A stretch of DNA of 64,000 bases from Phenylobacterium sp. GTDB taxonomy: Bacteria; Pseudomonadota; Alphaproteobacteria; Caulobacterales; Caulobacteraceae. The notes under the pieces are model-generated. The model was not told where the DNA came from. It saw only the letters and a list, made by a program, of their open reading frames with translations, and searched no databases. The DNA lies in assembly GCF_030680185.1 (NCBI RefSeq), contig NZ_JAUXVZ010000048.1, forward strand, positions 27,137 to 91,136, written 5' to 3'. Below, one piece after another: positions 1-8,795 of the stretch (positions are counted from its first letter, which is position 1; every line of letters begins with the position of its first letter). The translations under genes and the position numbers were made by a program.

Positions 1-38
1 ACATGGCCTCGGCCCTGGCGGCGTCGGGCGAAGACTGA
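1..38 (+). CDS. 3' tail of an upstream gene (partial)
   Basis: An open frame enters from the left edge and stops with TGA at 36-38, leaving about a dozen Ala-rich codons ending in Gly-Glu-Asp. GC-rich third positions fit a real C-terminus. The stop lies 62 bases before purB on the same strand, so it is probably the upstream neighbour. Nothing about its function can be seen from this fragment. Confidence 0.4.
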   Translation, partial: MASALAASGED

Positions 39-100
39 CCCCTTCGCCTTGACAGGCGGGCGCCTTGGCCTCCATCAGCCGGTGTCCAAGGAGCCCGCCC

Positions 101-1405
101 ATGATCCCCCGCTACGCCCGCGCCGACGCCGCCGACATCTGGTCGCCCCAGACCCGCTTTTCGATCATGTTCGAGATCGAGGCCCACGCCGCCGACGCCA
201 TGGCGGAATTGGGCGTGATCCCGAAGGAAGCGGCGGAGACCATCTGGGCCAAGGGCCGTGACGTGGTCTGGGACGCCGAGCGGATCGACGCCATCGAGCG
301 CGAGGTGAAGCACGATGTCATCGCCTTCCTGACCCATGTCACCGAGGTGGTGGGGCCTGAGGCGCGATTCCTCCACCAGGGCATGACCTCGTCGGACGTC
401 AACGACACCGCGCTGGCCGTCCAGCTCAGCCGCGCCACGGATCTGCTGATCGAGGATGTGGACCTGGTGCTGGCGGCCCTGAAGAAGCGGGCCTTCGAGC
501 ATCGGATGACCCCTTGCGTCGGCCGCAGCCACGCCATCCACGCCGAGCCCACCACCTTCGGCCTCAAGCTCGCCGGCCACTACGCCGAGTTCCAGCGCGC
601 CAAGGAGCGCCTGGCCATGGCGAAGTTCGAGATCGCCACCTGCGCCATCTCCGGCGCCGTGGGCACCTTCGCCAATGTCTCGCCGCAGGTCGAAGCCCAT
701 GTGGCGCAGAAGATGGGCCTGGCCGTCGAGCCCGTCTCCACCCAGGTGATCCCGCGCGACCGCCACGCGGCCTATTTCTGCGCCCTGGCCGTCGTCGCCT
801 CGTCCATCGAGCGCCTGGCCGTCGAGATCCGCCACCTGCAGCGCACCGAGGTGCTGGAGGCCGAGGAAGCCTTCGACGTGGGCCAGAAGGGCTCGAGCGC
901 CATGCCGCACAAACGCAACCCGATCCTCACCGAGAACCTCACGGGCCTCGCTCGCCTGATCCGCTCGGCCGCCGTCCCGGCGTTGGAAAACGTCGCCCTG
1001 TGGCACGAGCGCGACATCAGCCACTCGTCGGTTGAGCGCGGCATCGCGCCGGACGCCACCATCCATATGGACTTCGCCCTGCGCCGCCTGGCCGGCGTGA
1101 TGGAGCGGCTGGTGGTCTATCCGGAGAACATGGTCAAGAACCTCGACCGCCTGGGCGGTCTGGTCCACTCCCAGCGTGTGCTGCTGGCCCTGACGCAGAA
1201 GGGCTCCTCGCGAGAGGGCGGCTATGCGGCGGTCCAGCGCAACGCCATGAAGGTCTGGCGCGGCGAGGGCAATTTCCTGGACTTCCTCAAGGCCGATCCC
1301 GAGATCACCCTGGCCGACGACGAACTCGAGGCGCTGTTCGACCTCGGCTACCATTTCAAGCACGTGGACACGGTCTTCGCGCGGGTGTTCGGCGAGCAGG
1401 CCTAG
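101..1405 (+). CDS. purB: Adenylosuccinate lyase
   Basis: This 434-residue enzyme cleaves SAICAR to AICAR plus fumarate, and adenylosuccinate to AMP plus fumarate, in cytosolic purine synthesis. The fumarase/aspartase-superfamily signature GSSAMPHKRNP is present around residues 264-274 and carries the mobile-loop catalytic serine. The region around residue 109 (QGMTSSDVNDTA) is the conserved substrate-binding segment. The ATG at 101 is chosen because AAGGAG lies just upstream and the N-terminus MIPRYARADAADIWS matches the family; an in-frame upstream extension to 65 is not needed. Other pur genes follow at 4.7-15 kb. Confidence 0.97.
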   Translation: MIPRYARADAADIWSPQTRFSIMFEIEAHAADAMAELGVIPKEAAETIWAKGRDVVWDAERIDAIEREVKHDVIAFLTHVTEVVGPEARFLHQGMTSSDVNDTALAVQLSRATDLLIEDVDLVLAALKKRAFEHRMTPCVGRSHAIHAEPTTFGLKLAGHYAEFQRAKERLAMAKFEIATCAISGAVGTFANVSPQVEAHVAQKMGLAVEPVSTQVIPRDRHAAYFCALAVVASSIERLAVEIRHLQRTEVLEAEEAFDVGQKGSSAMPHKRNPILTENLTGLARLIRSAAVPALENVALWHERDISHSSVERGIAPDATIHMDFALRRLAGVMERLVVYPENMVKNLDRLGGLVHSQRVLLALTQKGSSREGGYAAVQRNAMKVWRGEGNFLDFLKADPEITLADDELEALFDLGYHFKHVDTVFARVFGEQA

Positions 1406-1419
1406 GCGCCTGACCTAAA

Positions 1420-2652
1420 TCACGGCCCCGCGGGGACCGGCGCTTCTACCCTGCCGTCGGCGGGCGGTTCCTCGTCCTTTGAGCGTCCCAGCCGATCGGC
1501 CAGCCGGAATACGAAGGGGTTGGCCAGGATCGAAATCAGGGCGCCGGCCAGCACCAGGTCGTGGGTCTCCCGGGCCATGATCCCGACAGACACCCCGACG
1601 CCCGCCAGGATGAAGGAGAACTCGCCGATCTGGGCGAGGCTGGCGGCGATCATCAGGCTGGAGCGCTTCTCCAGCTTGAACAGACTGGTGATGGCCAGGG
1701 CGGCGGCCGACTTGCCGACCACCACGATCAGCACCACGGCGATCACCGCCAGGGGCCGATCGACGATCACGGCGGGATCGAACAGCATGCCCACCGACAC
1801 GAAGAACAAGACGGCGAAGGCGTCCCGCAGCGGCAGGGACCGCTCGGCGGCGTTGTGGCCCAGCGGCGAACTGCTCAGCACCACGCCGGCCACAAAGGCC
1901 CCCAGGGCGAAGGACGCCCCGAACACCGCATAGGCCAGGTAGGCGATGCCCAGCGCGATGGCCAGGACGCCCAGGGTGAAGAGCTCCCGTGACTTGGTGT
2001 GCGCGATCCTGACGAGCAGCCACGGTAGCACCCGGGCGCCGACGATCATCATGAAGGCGATGAAGATGGCGATCTGAAGCAGGGTCGAGCCAATCTGCAG
2101 AGCCACCGCGCCAGAGCTGGTCCCCACCTGGTTGAGCGCCATCAGCGGCACCAGGACCAGGGCGATGACCATCACCAGGTCCTCGACGATAAGCCAGCCC
2201 ACGGCGGTCTGGCCGGCCTCCGTCTTGAGCGCCTTTCGTTCTTCGATGGCGCGGAGCAGCACGACGGTGGAGGCCACCGACAAGGTCAGCCCGAAGAGCG
2301 CCGCCTCCCCGTTAGAGAATCCCAGAAGCCGCCCCACGCCCCAGCCCAGCGCCGTCGCCACGGCGATCTGCACCACTGCCCCTGGAACGGCCACCCGCCG
2401 CACCTTGAGGAGATCGGCCGGCGAGAAGTGAAGCCCCACCCCGAACATGAGCAGGATCACCCCGATCTCGGCGAGCTGGCCCGCCAGGGAGACATCGGCC
2501 ACCCATCCAGGCGTGAACGGACCCACAGCCACCCCCGCCAGCAGGTAGCCCACCAGCGGCGACAGCTTCAGCCGATTGGCCAGCATGCCAAAGACAAAGG
2601 CCAGGACGAAGCCTGCCACCAGGGTCAGAATCAGGGAGTCGTCGTGGGGCAT
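1420..2652 (-). CDS. CPA2-type cation:proton antiporter lacking an RCK domain
   Basis: This is a polytopic inner-membrane protein of the Kef/RosB/YbaL type, which exchanges K+ or Na+ for protons. Hydrophobic helices fill almost the entire 410 residues. Family segments are visible: GYLLAGVAVGPFTPG near the N-terminus, then LMFGVGLHFSP, and SLAQIGEFSFILAGVGV in the later transport helices. The protein stops about 30 residues after the last helix, so the cytoplasmic TrkA-N/RCK domain carried by YbaL and KefB is absent. ATG at 2652 (MPHDDSLIL) is preferred over an upstream in-frame start at 2721, which would add a non-hydrophobic 23-residue leader. It is convergent with purB, 14 bases apart. Confidence 0.85.
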   Translation of the reverse strand: MPHDDSLILTLVAGFVLAFVFGMLANRLKLSPLVGYLLAGVAVGPFTPGWVADVSLAGQLAEIGVILLMFGVGLHFSPADLLKVRRVAVPGAVVQIAVATALGWGVGRLLGFSNGEAALFGLTLSVASTVVLLRAIEERKALKTEAGQTAVGWLIVEDLVMVIALVLVPLMALNQVGTSSGAVALQIGSTLLQIAIFIAFMMIVGARVLPWLLVRIAHTKSRELFTLGVLAIALGIAYLAYAVFGASFALGAFVAGVVLSSSPLGHNAAERSLPLRDAFAVLFFVSVGMLFDPAVIVDRPLAVIAVVLIVVVGKSAAALAITSLFKLEKRSSLMIAASLAQIGEFSFILAGVGVSVGIMARETHDLVLAGALISILANPFVFRLADRLGRSKDEEPPADGRVEAPVPAGP

Positions 2653-2903
2653 CGCATCTCCGAAACGCGGAACGCGACGACAGCCGAAGGCCGCCTTCGC
2701 AAGCCCATTGCCGTCAGCCATGTCAGCAGGTCTATTTGTGGTAGCCGATCTGGGGCTCAGACGCCACCGGCGCCACCGACCGCCGGGGCGGCTTAACCCC
2801 GATCGCGTTGCAGGCGCCTTTTTTCGGTCTTCGGCGTTCTCAACAAGCTGAGCCGACGGACCCTCACCGCGTAGATGGGGGCCGCCACCGGAGGACGTAA
2901 GGT

Positions 2904-4055
2904 TTGATCACCTCGACGGCGCGACGCGCGGACATCGACTGGCTTCGTATCGGCGCGTTCGGCGTTCTGATCCTCTATCATGTGGGTCTGGTCTACGCGC
3001 CTTGGGACTGGCACGTGAACAGCCTTCATCGCGTCGACGCGCTGCAGTACGTGGCGCTCGCGAGCAATCCGTGGCGCCTCAGCCTGCTCTTCCTCATCTC
3101 CGGCGCGGCGCTGCGGTTCATGACCGTGCGGCGGCGAACGCCGGAGGTGGTCGGCGCGCGCATGGCCCGCCTGGTTCCCCCGCTGCTGTTCGGCATCCTC
3201 GTCCTGGTCCCGCCTCAGGCCTGGCTGGAAGCCCTGGACAAAGGGTGGTGGACAGGGGGCTTCGCCCTCTTCTGGCTCAAGGAGTTTTCGTTCCGCGGCC
3301 TCGCCGACGGCGTGCCCCTGAACCACCTGTGGTTCATCCTCTATATCGGGGTCTACAGCCTTGTGACCCTGGCCCTGTTGGGGCGCGACTCTCGGCTCGC
3401 GAAGGCCGAGTCCCTGCTGGAGAAAGCCTTCAAGGGTTGGGGCCTGGTTCTCGTCCCGATGGCCTATCTGGCCGCCTGCCGCTTGGTCCTGTTCCCGATC
3501 TTTGGCCAGACCAATCATCTGCCGAACGACTGGTACAATCACGCCATGTCCCTCGGCCTGTTCGCTCTCGGCTTTGTGCTGGTGGGGCGCGACGACATCT
3601 GGCGGCGCTTCGAGGCGCTTCGCTGGCCCCTGTTGGCCACGGCCCTTGCCGCCCTCGTGACGCTGATTTTCCTCGACATTGTGGCCCGGGAGTCGGCCGG
3701 GGCGATCGCCGCAAGGCGGACGGTGTTCGCCATCGATCAGTGGGCGAGCCTGATCGCCATACTCGGCTTCGCCAGCCGGCATCTGCGGGACGCGGAAGGA
3801 CCCGCCCGGCGCTATCTGACGAACGCCATCTTCCCCTGCTATCTCGCTCACCAGACCTTGCTGGTGATCGCCGCATTTATCCTGAAGCCGCTGGCTCTGC
3901 CGATCGGTCTGGAGGCCACGCTGCTTGTCGGCGTGACCCTGGGCGGCAGCCTGCTGGTCTATGAGGGGGTGCGCAGGGTCGGCCCGCTTCGCCCACTTTG
4001 GGGCCTGAAGCCCGAGGCTCCGAAGGTGGCGACCCCACCGAGAGCTGCGACCTAA
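2904..4055 (+). CDS. Acyltransferase 3 family membrane protein (OpgC/OafA-like)
   Basis: This is an integral-membrane acyltransferase of 383 residues, a family that transfers acetyl, succinyl or similar groups to extracytoplasmic glycans or lipids. Typical features are the N-terminal DIDWLRIGAFGVLILYHVG segment with the conserved His, a cluster of about ten hydrophobic helices, and LNHLWFILYIGVYSL in the middle. The start is TTG at 2904, supported by GGAGG at 2890-2894 with nine bases spacing; no better ATG exists. The acceptor cannot be predicted, since no glycan gene cluster adjoins it. The cellulose operon is more than 44 kb away. Confidence 0.85.
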   Translation: MITSTARRADIDWLRIGAFGVLILYHVGLVYAPWDWHVNSLHRVDALQYVALASNPWRLSLLFLISGAALRFMTVRRRTPEVVGARMARLVPPLLFGILVLVPPQAWLEALDKGWWTGGFALFWLKEFSFRGLADGVPLNHLWFILYIGVYSLVTLALLGRDSRLAKAESLLEKAFKGWGLVLVPMAYLAACRLVLFPIFGQTNHLPNDWYNHAMSLGLFALGFVLVGRDDIWRRFEALRWPLLATALAALVTLIFLDIVARESAGAIAARRTVFAIDQWASLIAILGFASRHLRDAEGPARRYLTNAIFPCYLAHQTLLVIAAFILKPLALPIGLEATLLVGVTLGGSLLVYEGVRRVGPLRPLWGLKPEAPKVATPPRAAT

Positions 4056-4159
4056 AGGACTCGCGAAGCCGCCACCAGCCGCTTCAAACGAAGAGGCCGG
4101 ACAAGAACGCCGTCGATTTGCAGATGGGAGCCGCCCACGCCTTGGGGCGGCCGCCAAGA

Positions 4160-4483
4160 CTATTCCCCGGCGCGAACCTGTTCGCGGGCCTGGGCCAGGA
4201 ACTCGTCCATCTTCATGCGGACCTCGCCCTCGGAGACCTGGACGCCAGAGCCCTTCAGGTCCTCAAAGACCTTGCGCAGCACGTCCTCGTCGCCGGGTTG
4301 CTCGAGATCGGAGCGGACCACGGCTTGCGCGTAGGTCGCCACACGGTCCTCGGCCAGGCCCATCAGGCCAGCCGCCCATTCGCCCAGCATGCGGTTACGC
4401 CGCGCGCTGGCCTTGAATTCCTGTTCCTGATCGAGCGCGAACTTCCTCTCGAAGCCCCGCTCACGATCGTCAAACGTGGTCAT
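4160..4483 (-). CDS. ATP synthase F1 inhibitor zeta subunit (DUF1476)
   Basis: This 107-residue soluble protein begins [16 protein letters not shown], the hallmark N-terminus of the alphaproteobacterial zeta subunit (DUF1476). That segment inserts into F1 and blocks ATP hydrolysis, as shown for Paracoccus. The remainder is a charged four-helix body, and the length matches the family exactly. The ATG at 4483 is chosen over an in-frame ATG at 4504 because it gives the canonical N-terminus. It is divergent from purC, an arrangement I recall as common in alphaproteobacteria. The family is known; activity in this organism is inferred. Confidence 0.93.
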   Translation of the reverse strand: MTTFDDRERGFERKFALDQEQEFKASARRNRMLGEWAAGLMGLAEDRVATYAQAVVRSDLEQPGDEDVLRKVFEDLKGSGVQVSEGEVRMKMDEFLAQAREQVRAGE

Positions 4484-4754
4484 GCGTTCCCCGATAAGCG
4501 ACACGTCGCAGGCTCATACCCCCCGCTGGGCGAGCCCGCAATCGAAACACACAAGTCGCCAGCCGTTCGCAGGCGCGACGGCGCGACGCACAATGGCGGC
4601 AAGCGCAGGTTTGCGCGCCACGCGACCATCCGCTAATTTCCGCCCGCCTCATGTCGAGCGAGAGGCCGAGTCGGGACCGCGCGTGGACGTCCGCTGCGCG
4701 CGTTTTTTCATTTCCGACCGCGGCAAGCCCTCGTTCTGGGAGAAGGCGTTGCAG

Positions 4755-5510
4755 ATGACCCGCCGCAAAAAGATCTACGAGGGCAAGGCCAAGATCCTCT
4801 ACGAGGGTCCGGAGCCCGGCACCTTGATCCAGTATTTCAAGGACGACACCACCGCCTTCGACGCGACCAAGAAGGCCGTGCTGGAGGGCAAGGGCGTCAT
4901 CAACAATCGCATCAGCGAGTATGTGATGACCCGCCTGAACTCGATCGGCGTGCAGAACCACTTCATCAAGCGCCTGAACCTGCGCGAGCAGCTGATCCGC
5001 GAGGTGGAGATCATTCCGCTGGAGGTGGTCTGCCGCAACATCGCCGCAGGCTCGCTGTCCACGCGGCTGGGTCTGCCCGAGGGCCAGGCCCTGCCCCGCT
5101 CGATCATCGAGTTCTTCCTGAAGGACGACAAGCTCCACGACCCGATGGTCACCGAGGAGCACATCACCGCCTTCAACTGGGCCTCGACCCAGGAGATCGA
5201 CGACATCATGGCGCTGACCCTGCGGGTGAACGACTTCCTCACCGGCCTGTTCGGCGCTGTCGGCATCACCCTGGTGGACTTCAAAATCGAGTTCGGCCGC
5301 ATCTGGGAGAACGACTTCGGTCGGGTCATCCTGGCCGATGAGATCAGCCCCGACTCCTGCCGCCTGTGGGATTCGACCACCAACGAGAAGCTCGACAAGG
5401 ACCGCTTCCGCCGCGACCTGGGCGATGTGATCGAGAGCTATACCGAGGTGGCGCGCCGCCTCGGCATCATGAAGGAGATGCCCACCGTGATCCAAGGAGG
5501 ACTCCACTAG
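4755..5510 (+). CDS. purC: SAICAR synthetase (phosphoribosylaminoimidazole-succinocarboxamide synthase)
   Basis: This 251-residue ATP-dependent ligase joins CAIR and aspartate to make SAICAR. The N-terminus [16 protein letters not shown] holds the conserved YEGKAK nucleotide-binding strand. The two PROSITE-type motifs appear as [13 protein letters not shown] and [10 protein letters not shown], followed by [16 protein letters not shown] at 4755 is the family start; the frame stays open upstream to 4476, but that extension is unlike PurC. GGGAGAAGG about ten bases upstream can act as the ribosome binding site. The stop codon overlaps the GTG start of purS (TAGTG), so the two are probably translationally coupled. 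Confidence 0.97.
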   Translation: MTRRKKIYEGKAKILYEGPEPGTLIQYFKDDTTAFDATKKAVLEGKGVINNRISEYVMTRLNSIGVQNHFIKRLNLREQLIREVEIIPLEVVCRNIAAGSLSTRLGLPEGQALPRSIIEFFLKDDKLHDPMVTEEHITAFNWASTQEIDDIMALTLRVNDFLTGLFGAVGITLVDFKIEFGRIWENDFGRVILADEISPDSCRLWDSTTNEKLDKDRFRRDLGDVIESYTEVARRLGIMKEMPTVIQGGLH

Positions 5511-5749
5511 TGAAGGCCAAGGTCCACGTTTTCCTCAAGCCAGGCGTCCTGGACGTCCAGGGCAAGGCCGTCGAGCAGGCCCTGCACGGCCTGGGCTGGT
5601 CCGGCGTCGAGGGCGTCCGCGTCGGCAAGACCATCGAGTTCGATCTCCAGTCGGCCGACCGCGCCGAGGCCGAGGCCGAGGTCAAGGCCATGTGCGACAA
5701 GCTGCTGGCCAATACGGTCATCGAAAGCTACCGGGTCGAACTGGCGTGA
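5510..5749 (+). CDS. purS: FGAM synthase subunit PurS
   Basis: This 79-residue protein is the small structural subunit that lets PurQ (glutaminase) dock on the small form of PurL to make FGAM from FGAR. The sequence begins [18 protein letters not shown], the standard PurS start, and contains GVEGVRVGKTIEFDL. Translation starts at GTG 5510, sharing a base with the purC stop, with AAGGAGG at 5494-5500. The 3' end overlaps the GTG of the following lipoprotein gene by four bases. Confidence 0.95.
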   Translation: MKAKVHVFLKPGVLDVQGKAVEQALHGLGWSGVEGVRVGKTIEFDLQSADRAEAEAEVKAMCDKLLANTVIESYRVELA

Positions 5750-6132
5750 GGGCCCGGGGCGGCCTGGTGTGCAGCCTCGCAGGGCTCGCCCTGACCGCCT
5801 GCGCGCCGCCCGCCCCAGAGCCCGTCGCGGCGTTTGAGCTGAATTGCGCCGCGGGATTCGACGCCATCCGCAGCGAGATCCTCGCCCGCCCCGGCGTCAA
5901 ACCGGCGCCCGACGCCCCTGGCGAGCCCTACGAGATCTTCAATGAAGAGACCGGCCGGGCTTCCTATATCCTGACCCGGCCGCAGGCTCCGGCTCATCCG
6001 GCGGTGTTCGTCCAGACCGCCACGCGGCGGGACGGGGCGCGGGTGATGGAGCACGAAGGCTGCGCCTTCGGCGACGTCGCCGAATACGACCAGCTTCTCG
6101 CCTACTGGGAATCGCTTGCCGCCGCGCGGTGA
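5746..6132 (+). CDS. Small lipoprotein embedded in the purS-purQ operon
   Basis: A 128-residue product starts at GTG 5746, overlapping the purS stop as GTGA. It has a short basic N-terminus, a hydrophobic stretch and a lipobox LTAC, so it is predicted to be a lipid-anchored envelope protein. The mature part is about 110 residues with two further cysteines (LNCAAGFDAI, HEGCAFGD) that could form a disulphide. I do not recognise the family. It is probably co-transcribed with the FGAM synthase subunits purS and purQ, although nothing in it suggests a purine role. The alternative ATG at 5692 lies inside purS and would disrupt the signal peptide. Confidence 0.75.
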   Translation: MRARGGLVCSLAGLALTACAPPAPEPVAAFELNCAAGFDAIRSEILARPGVKPAPDAPGEPYEIFNEETGRASYILTRPQAPAHPAVFVQTATRRDGARVMEHEGCAFGDVAEYDQLLAYWESLAAAR

Positions 6133-6193
6133 GGCCCAGCTTCTTTCAGCCGCTCCGCCGGCCCCACTTTGAACGACCAGGTTCGAACGCGAC

Positions 6194-6856
6194 ATGAAAG
6201 CCGCCGTCATCGTCTTCCCCGGCTCCAACTGCGACCGCGATTGCAAGATCGCCGTGGAGCGCTCCACCGGCGCCCAAGTCGACATGGTCTGGCACGGCGA
6301 CAGCCGCCTGCCCGAGGGCCTCGACCTGATCGTTCTGCCGGGCGGCTTCTCCTACGGCGATTATCTCCGTTGCGGAGCCATGGCCGCCCTGTCGCCGGTG
6401 ATGACCGAGGTCAAGGCCGCCGCCGAGCGCGGCGTCGCCACTGTCGGCATCTGCAATGGCTTCCAGGTGCTCTGCGAGGCGGGCCTCCTGCCCGGCGCCC
6501 TGTTGCAGAACGAGCGGCTGAAATATGTCTGCAAGCCCGTCAGCCTTGAGGTGACCAACGCCCAGACCCGCTTCACCTCGGGCTATGGCGGCCGCCGCGA
6601 GGTGGTCATGACGGTGGGCAATGGCGAGGGGAACTATTTCGCCGACGAGGCCACCCTCGACCGGCTGGAGGGCGAGGGCCAGGTGGTCTTCCGGTACCAA
6701 AACAATCCCAATGGCTCGGCGCGCGCCATCGCCGGCATCGTCAACGCCAAGGGCAATGTGCTGGGCATGATGCCTCACCCCGACCGCGCCTTCGAGGCCG
6801 AGCTCGGCTCGGCCGATGGGGCGCTCCTGTTCCAGAGCGCGCTCGCCAGCGCCTGA
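6194..6856 (+). CDS. purQ: FGAM synthase glutaminase subunit PurQ
   Basis: This 220-residue class I glutamine amidotransferase supplies ammonia to PurL. The nucleophile Cys87 sits in [10 protein letters not shown], and the His of the triad is in [10 protein letters not shown] near residue 195. The N-terminal [13 protein letters not shown] and the oxyanion-strand [11 protein letters not shown] are characteristic. It lies 61 bases after the embedded lipoprotein gene and belongs to the purC-purS operon, while its partner purL is about 6 kb downstream. Confidence 0.97.
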   Translation: MKAAVIVFPGSNCDRDCKIAVERSTGAQVDMVWHGDSRLPEGLDLIVLPGGFSYGDYLRCGAMAALSPVMTEVKAAAERGVATVGICNGFQVLCEAGLLPGALLQNERLKYVCKPVSLEVTNAQTRFTSGYGGRREVVMTVGNGEGNYFADEATLDRLEGEGQVVFRYQNNPNGSARAIAGIVNAKGNVLGMMPHPDRAFEAELGSADGALLFQSALASA

Positions 6857-6923
6857 GCGCTGTCGCCGAAACTTCGCGAGCCACAACCGCGCAATAGAAT
6901 GGCCTGATCGGCAAAGGCGGGCT

Positions 6924-8132
6924 ATGCGCAGGCCCATGTCTTCGGTCCAGTCCGCCCTGCCGCCCCCCAGTCCTCTGGCCGTCCCGGTCCTGATGGGGGT
7001 GGTGTTCCTGAGCCTGATCGGCTTTGGGGTGGTGATTCCGCTCCTGCCCTTCTACGCCGTGGTCTTCTCCGCCAGCGCCTGGCAGGTCACGCTGATGTTT
7101 GCGGTGTTCGCCGCGGGCCAGTTCTTCGGCGAACTCATCTGGGGTCGGCTGTCGGACCGCATCGGCCGAAAGCCGGTAATCCTGGGCACCATTCTGATGG
7201 CCGCCCTGGGCTATGTGGCCCTGGCCTATGCGCCCAACATCTGGTTCGCCGTCCTCGCCCGCGCCGTGGCCGGCGTCTTCAGCGGCAATATCTCGACCAT
7301 CCAGGGCTATATCGTCGACGTGACCCCGCCGGAGAAGCTGGCCGGGCGCCTGGGGCTGATTGGTTCGGCCTTCGGCATCGGCTTCGTGGTGGGGCCTCTG
7401 CTCGGCGGCCTGCTGGCGCGCCCGGAACTCGGCGCAGCCGGCTTCCAGCCGCCCCTGCTCACCGCCGCGGCCCTCTGCGTCGCCGGCGCGATCGGCGCCG
7501 CTGTCTTCGTGCGCGAGAGCCGCAGCCGCGCGGCCGCCGGCGCCCAGCGTCCCGGCCCGCTTCAGGCCCTGGCCAGCACCCTGGCCGACCCGGTCCTGCG
7601 GCGGCTGATGGGCGGCACCTTCCTGTCCTTCGCCGGGTTCTCGGCCATGTGGTCCATCTTCGGCCTGTGGGGGGCTGCGGAATATGGCTGGGACCCGAAG
7701 ATGATCGGCTTCGTCATGGCCCTGACCGGCGTCGCGGCGGCCACGAGCCAGGGCCTGCTGGCTGGCTGGGCCGTGCAGCGGATCGGCGAGCGCCCCACCG
7801 TGCTGATCGGCCTGACCGTCACCGCCGTCTTTCTCTTCCTGGAGGCCCTGGGGCCGCCCGTCACCGTGGCTATCGTCCTGATGATCATCCTGGTGATCGG
7901 TCACACCACCAGCCAGCCGGCCACGTCATCGCTGATCTCCAGGGCGGCGCCGGCCGGACGGCAGGGCGAGACGCTCGGGGCCAACAATGCGTCCAGCGCT
8001 GCGGCCCGCGTGCTGGGGCCGGTGATGGCGGGCTTCCTGTTCTCAGGCGTGGGAACCTGGGCGCCGTTTGTCCTGGCCGGCGTCCTGATCCTGCCGGCCG
8101 CGCTGCTCATCGGCCTGGGCGACCGGCGCTGA
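6924..8132 (+). CDS. MFS transporter, tetracycline-efflux-like (TCR/Tet family)
   Basis: This 402-residue protein has twelve predicted membrane helices of the major facilitator superfamily. The N-half has GFGVVIPLLPFYA and the loop 2-3 motif A sequence GRLSDRIGRKPVI, as in class A-C Tet pumps and general drug:H+ antiporters. The C-half contains a second degenerate GLLAGW...GERPTVLIG repeat. ATG 6924 is chosen; ATG 6936 is an alternative. The substrate is unknown, and the Tet resemblance is at family level only. Its last 90 bases are overlapped by the convergent haemoglobin gene. Confidence 0.87.
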   Translation: MRRPMSSVQSALPPPSPLAVPVLMGVVFLSLIGFGVVIPLLPFYAVVFSASAWQVTLMFAVFAAGQFFGELIWGRLSDRIGRKPVILGTILMAALGYVALAYAPNIWFAVLARAVAGVFSGNISTIQGYIVDVTPPEKLAGRLGLIGSAFGIGFVVGPLLGGLLARPELGAAGFQPPLLTAAALCVAGAIGAAVFVRESRSRAAAGAQRPGPLQALASTLADPVLRRLMGGTFLSFAGFSAMWSIFGLWGAAEYGWDPKMIGFVMALTGVAAATSQGLLAGWAVQRIGERPTVLIGLTVTAVFLFLEALGPPVTVAIVLMIILVIGHTTSQPATSSLISRAAPAGRQGETLGANNASSAAARVLGPVMAGFLFSGVGTWAPFVLAGVLILPAALLIGLGDRR

Positions 8133-8594
8133 GCGCAAGGACATTGAGCGCACGGGCGGCAGTTCGCCCCGCGCCACCGCCATGCTCATCTGCAAGCTCT
8201 GGGCGATCATCTCGGCCCGGGCGATGAACAGGTCGGCCGCCGCCGGCTCGCAGGTCTCCGCCGCCGTCGCCCGCCAAATCCCCAGCCAGTGGGCGAAGTG
8301 CTCAGCCCCGACTCCGGTCAGGCGCATATGCGCCGGCATGGGCGCGCCCTTGAAGCGACCCGTCGCCAGGGTGACGGAGGACCAGAAGTCGCAGAGCTTC
8401 TCCAGGTGGTCGTCCCAGTCGGCGATCTTGGCCTCAAAGATCGGCCCCAGCAGGGGATCGGCCCGCACCTTTCCGTAGAAGGCGTGGACCTGGGCCTGGA
8501 TCACCGCCTCGGTGACCCCGGCCGCCCGGCCAGGCGCCAGGGCTAGGCGGCGCGCGGCGGCGGCGGCGCGCTCTTCAGGGGTGATGTCTCTCAT
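8043..8594 (-). CDS. Group III truncated haemoglobin with C-terminal extension
   Basis: The first ~140 residues match group III (P-type) truncated haemoglobins: FYGKVRADPLLGPIF, DDHLEKLCDFWSSV, GRFKGAPMPAH and HFAHWLGIW. The proximal-His region and distal aromatic residues are in place. Such proteins bind haem and are linked to O2, NO or peroxide chemistry in the cytoplasm. The predicted 183 residues exceed the usual 130-150. The extra ~40 residues are polar and low-complexity and are encoded antisense to the end of the MFS gene, which suggests loss of an ancestral stop. It is divergent from the DUF3649/PepSY operon. Confidence 0.85.
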   Translation of the reverse strand: MRDITPEERAAAAARRLALAPGRAAGVTEAVIQAQVHAFYGKVRADPLLGPIFEAKIADWDDHLEKLCDFWSSVTLATGRFKGAPMPAHMRLTGVGAEHFAHWLGIWRATAAETCEPAAADLFIARAEMIAQSLQMSMAVARGELPPVRSMSLRSAPVAQADEQRGRQDQDAGQDKRRPGSHA

Positions 8595-8658
8595 GGGGCC
8601 ATCCTGCCGCAGCAGCGCCGCCCAACGCTACTCCGGAGCGATACCTATATTTCGCTAT

Positions 8659-8677
8659 TAGGAATCGTTTGCAACTA
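8659..8677. promoter_or_regulatory. Possible Fur-like site in the haemoglobin/DUF3649 divergent region
   Basis: The 200-base region 8595-8795 between the two divergent genes contains one AT-richer patch, 8641-8680. Within it TAGGAATCGTTTGCAACTA loosely resembles Fur-box hexamers (AATC, TTTGCA), but only the outer three bases on each side are symmetric. The downstream genes belong to families usually under Fur control, so the assignment rests partly on context. It is weak and may be coincidental. Confidence 0.25.
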
Positions 8678-8795
8678 GAGCCGATGCGGCTAGGAAGGGG
8701 CTGCGGCTTGCCCGCGCCAACTCTGGAGGCTGTTCCGTGCTCTGCCCCTGGCCCTTGGCCCCCTCGTTCAAAGCCCCGCGGCTGGAGACCCGGTC

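Noticed and set aside
2793..4157. Long minus-strand open frame (454 codons) over the acyltransferase
   Set aside because: It is antisense to a clear membrane acyltransferase, is rich in Gln/Arg/His/Gly as expected for a GC-rich shadow frame, and has no recognisable domain.
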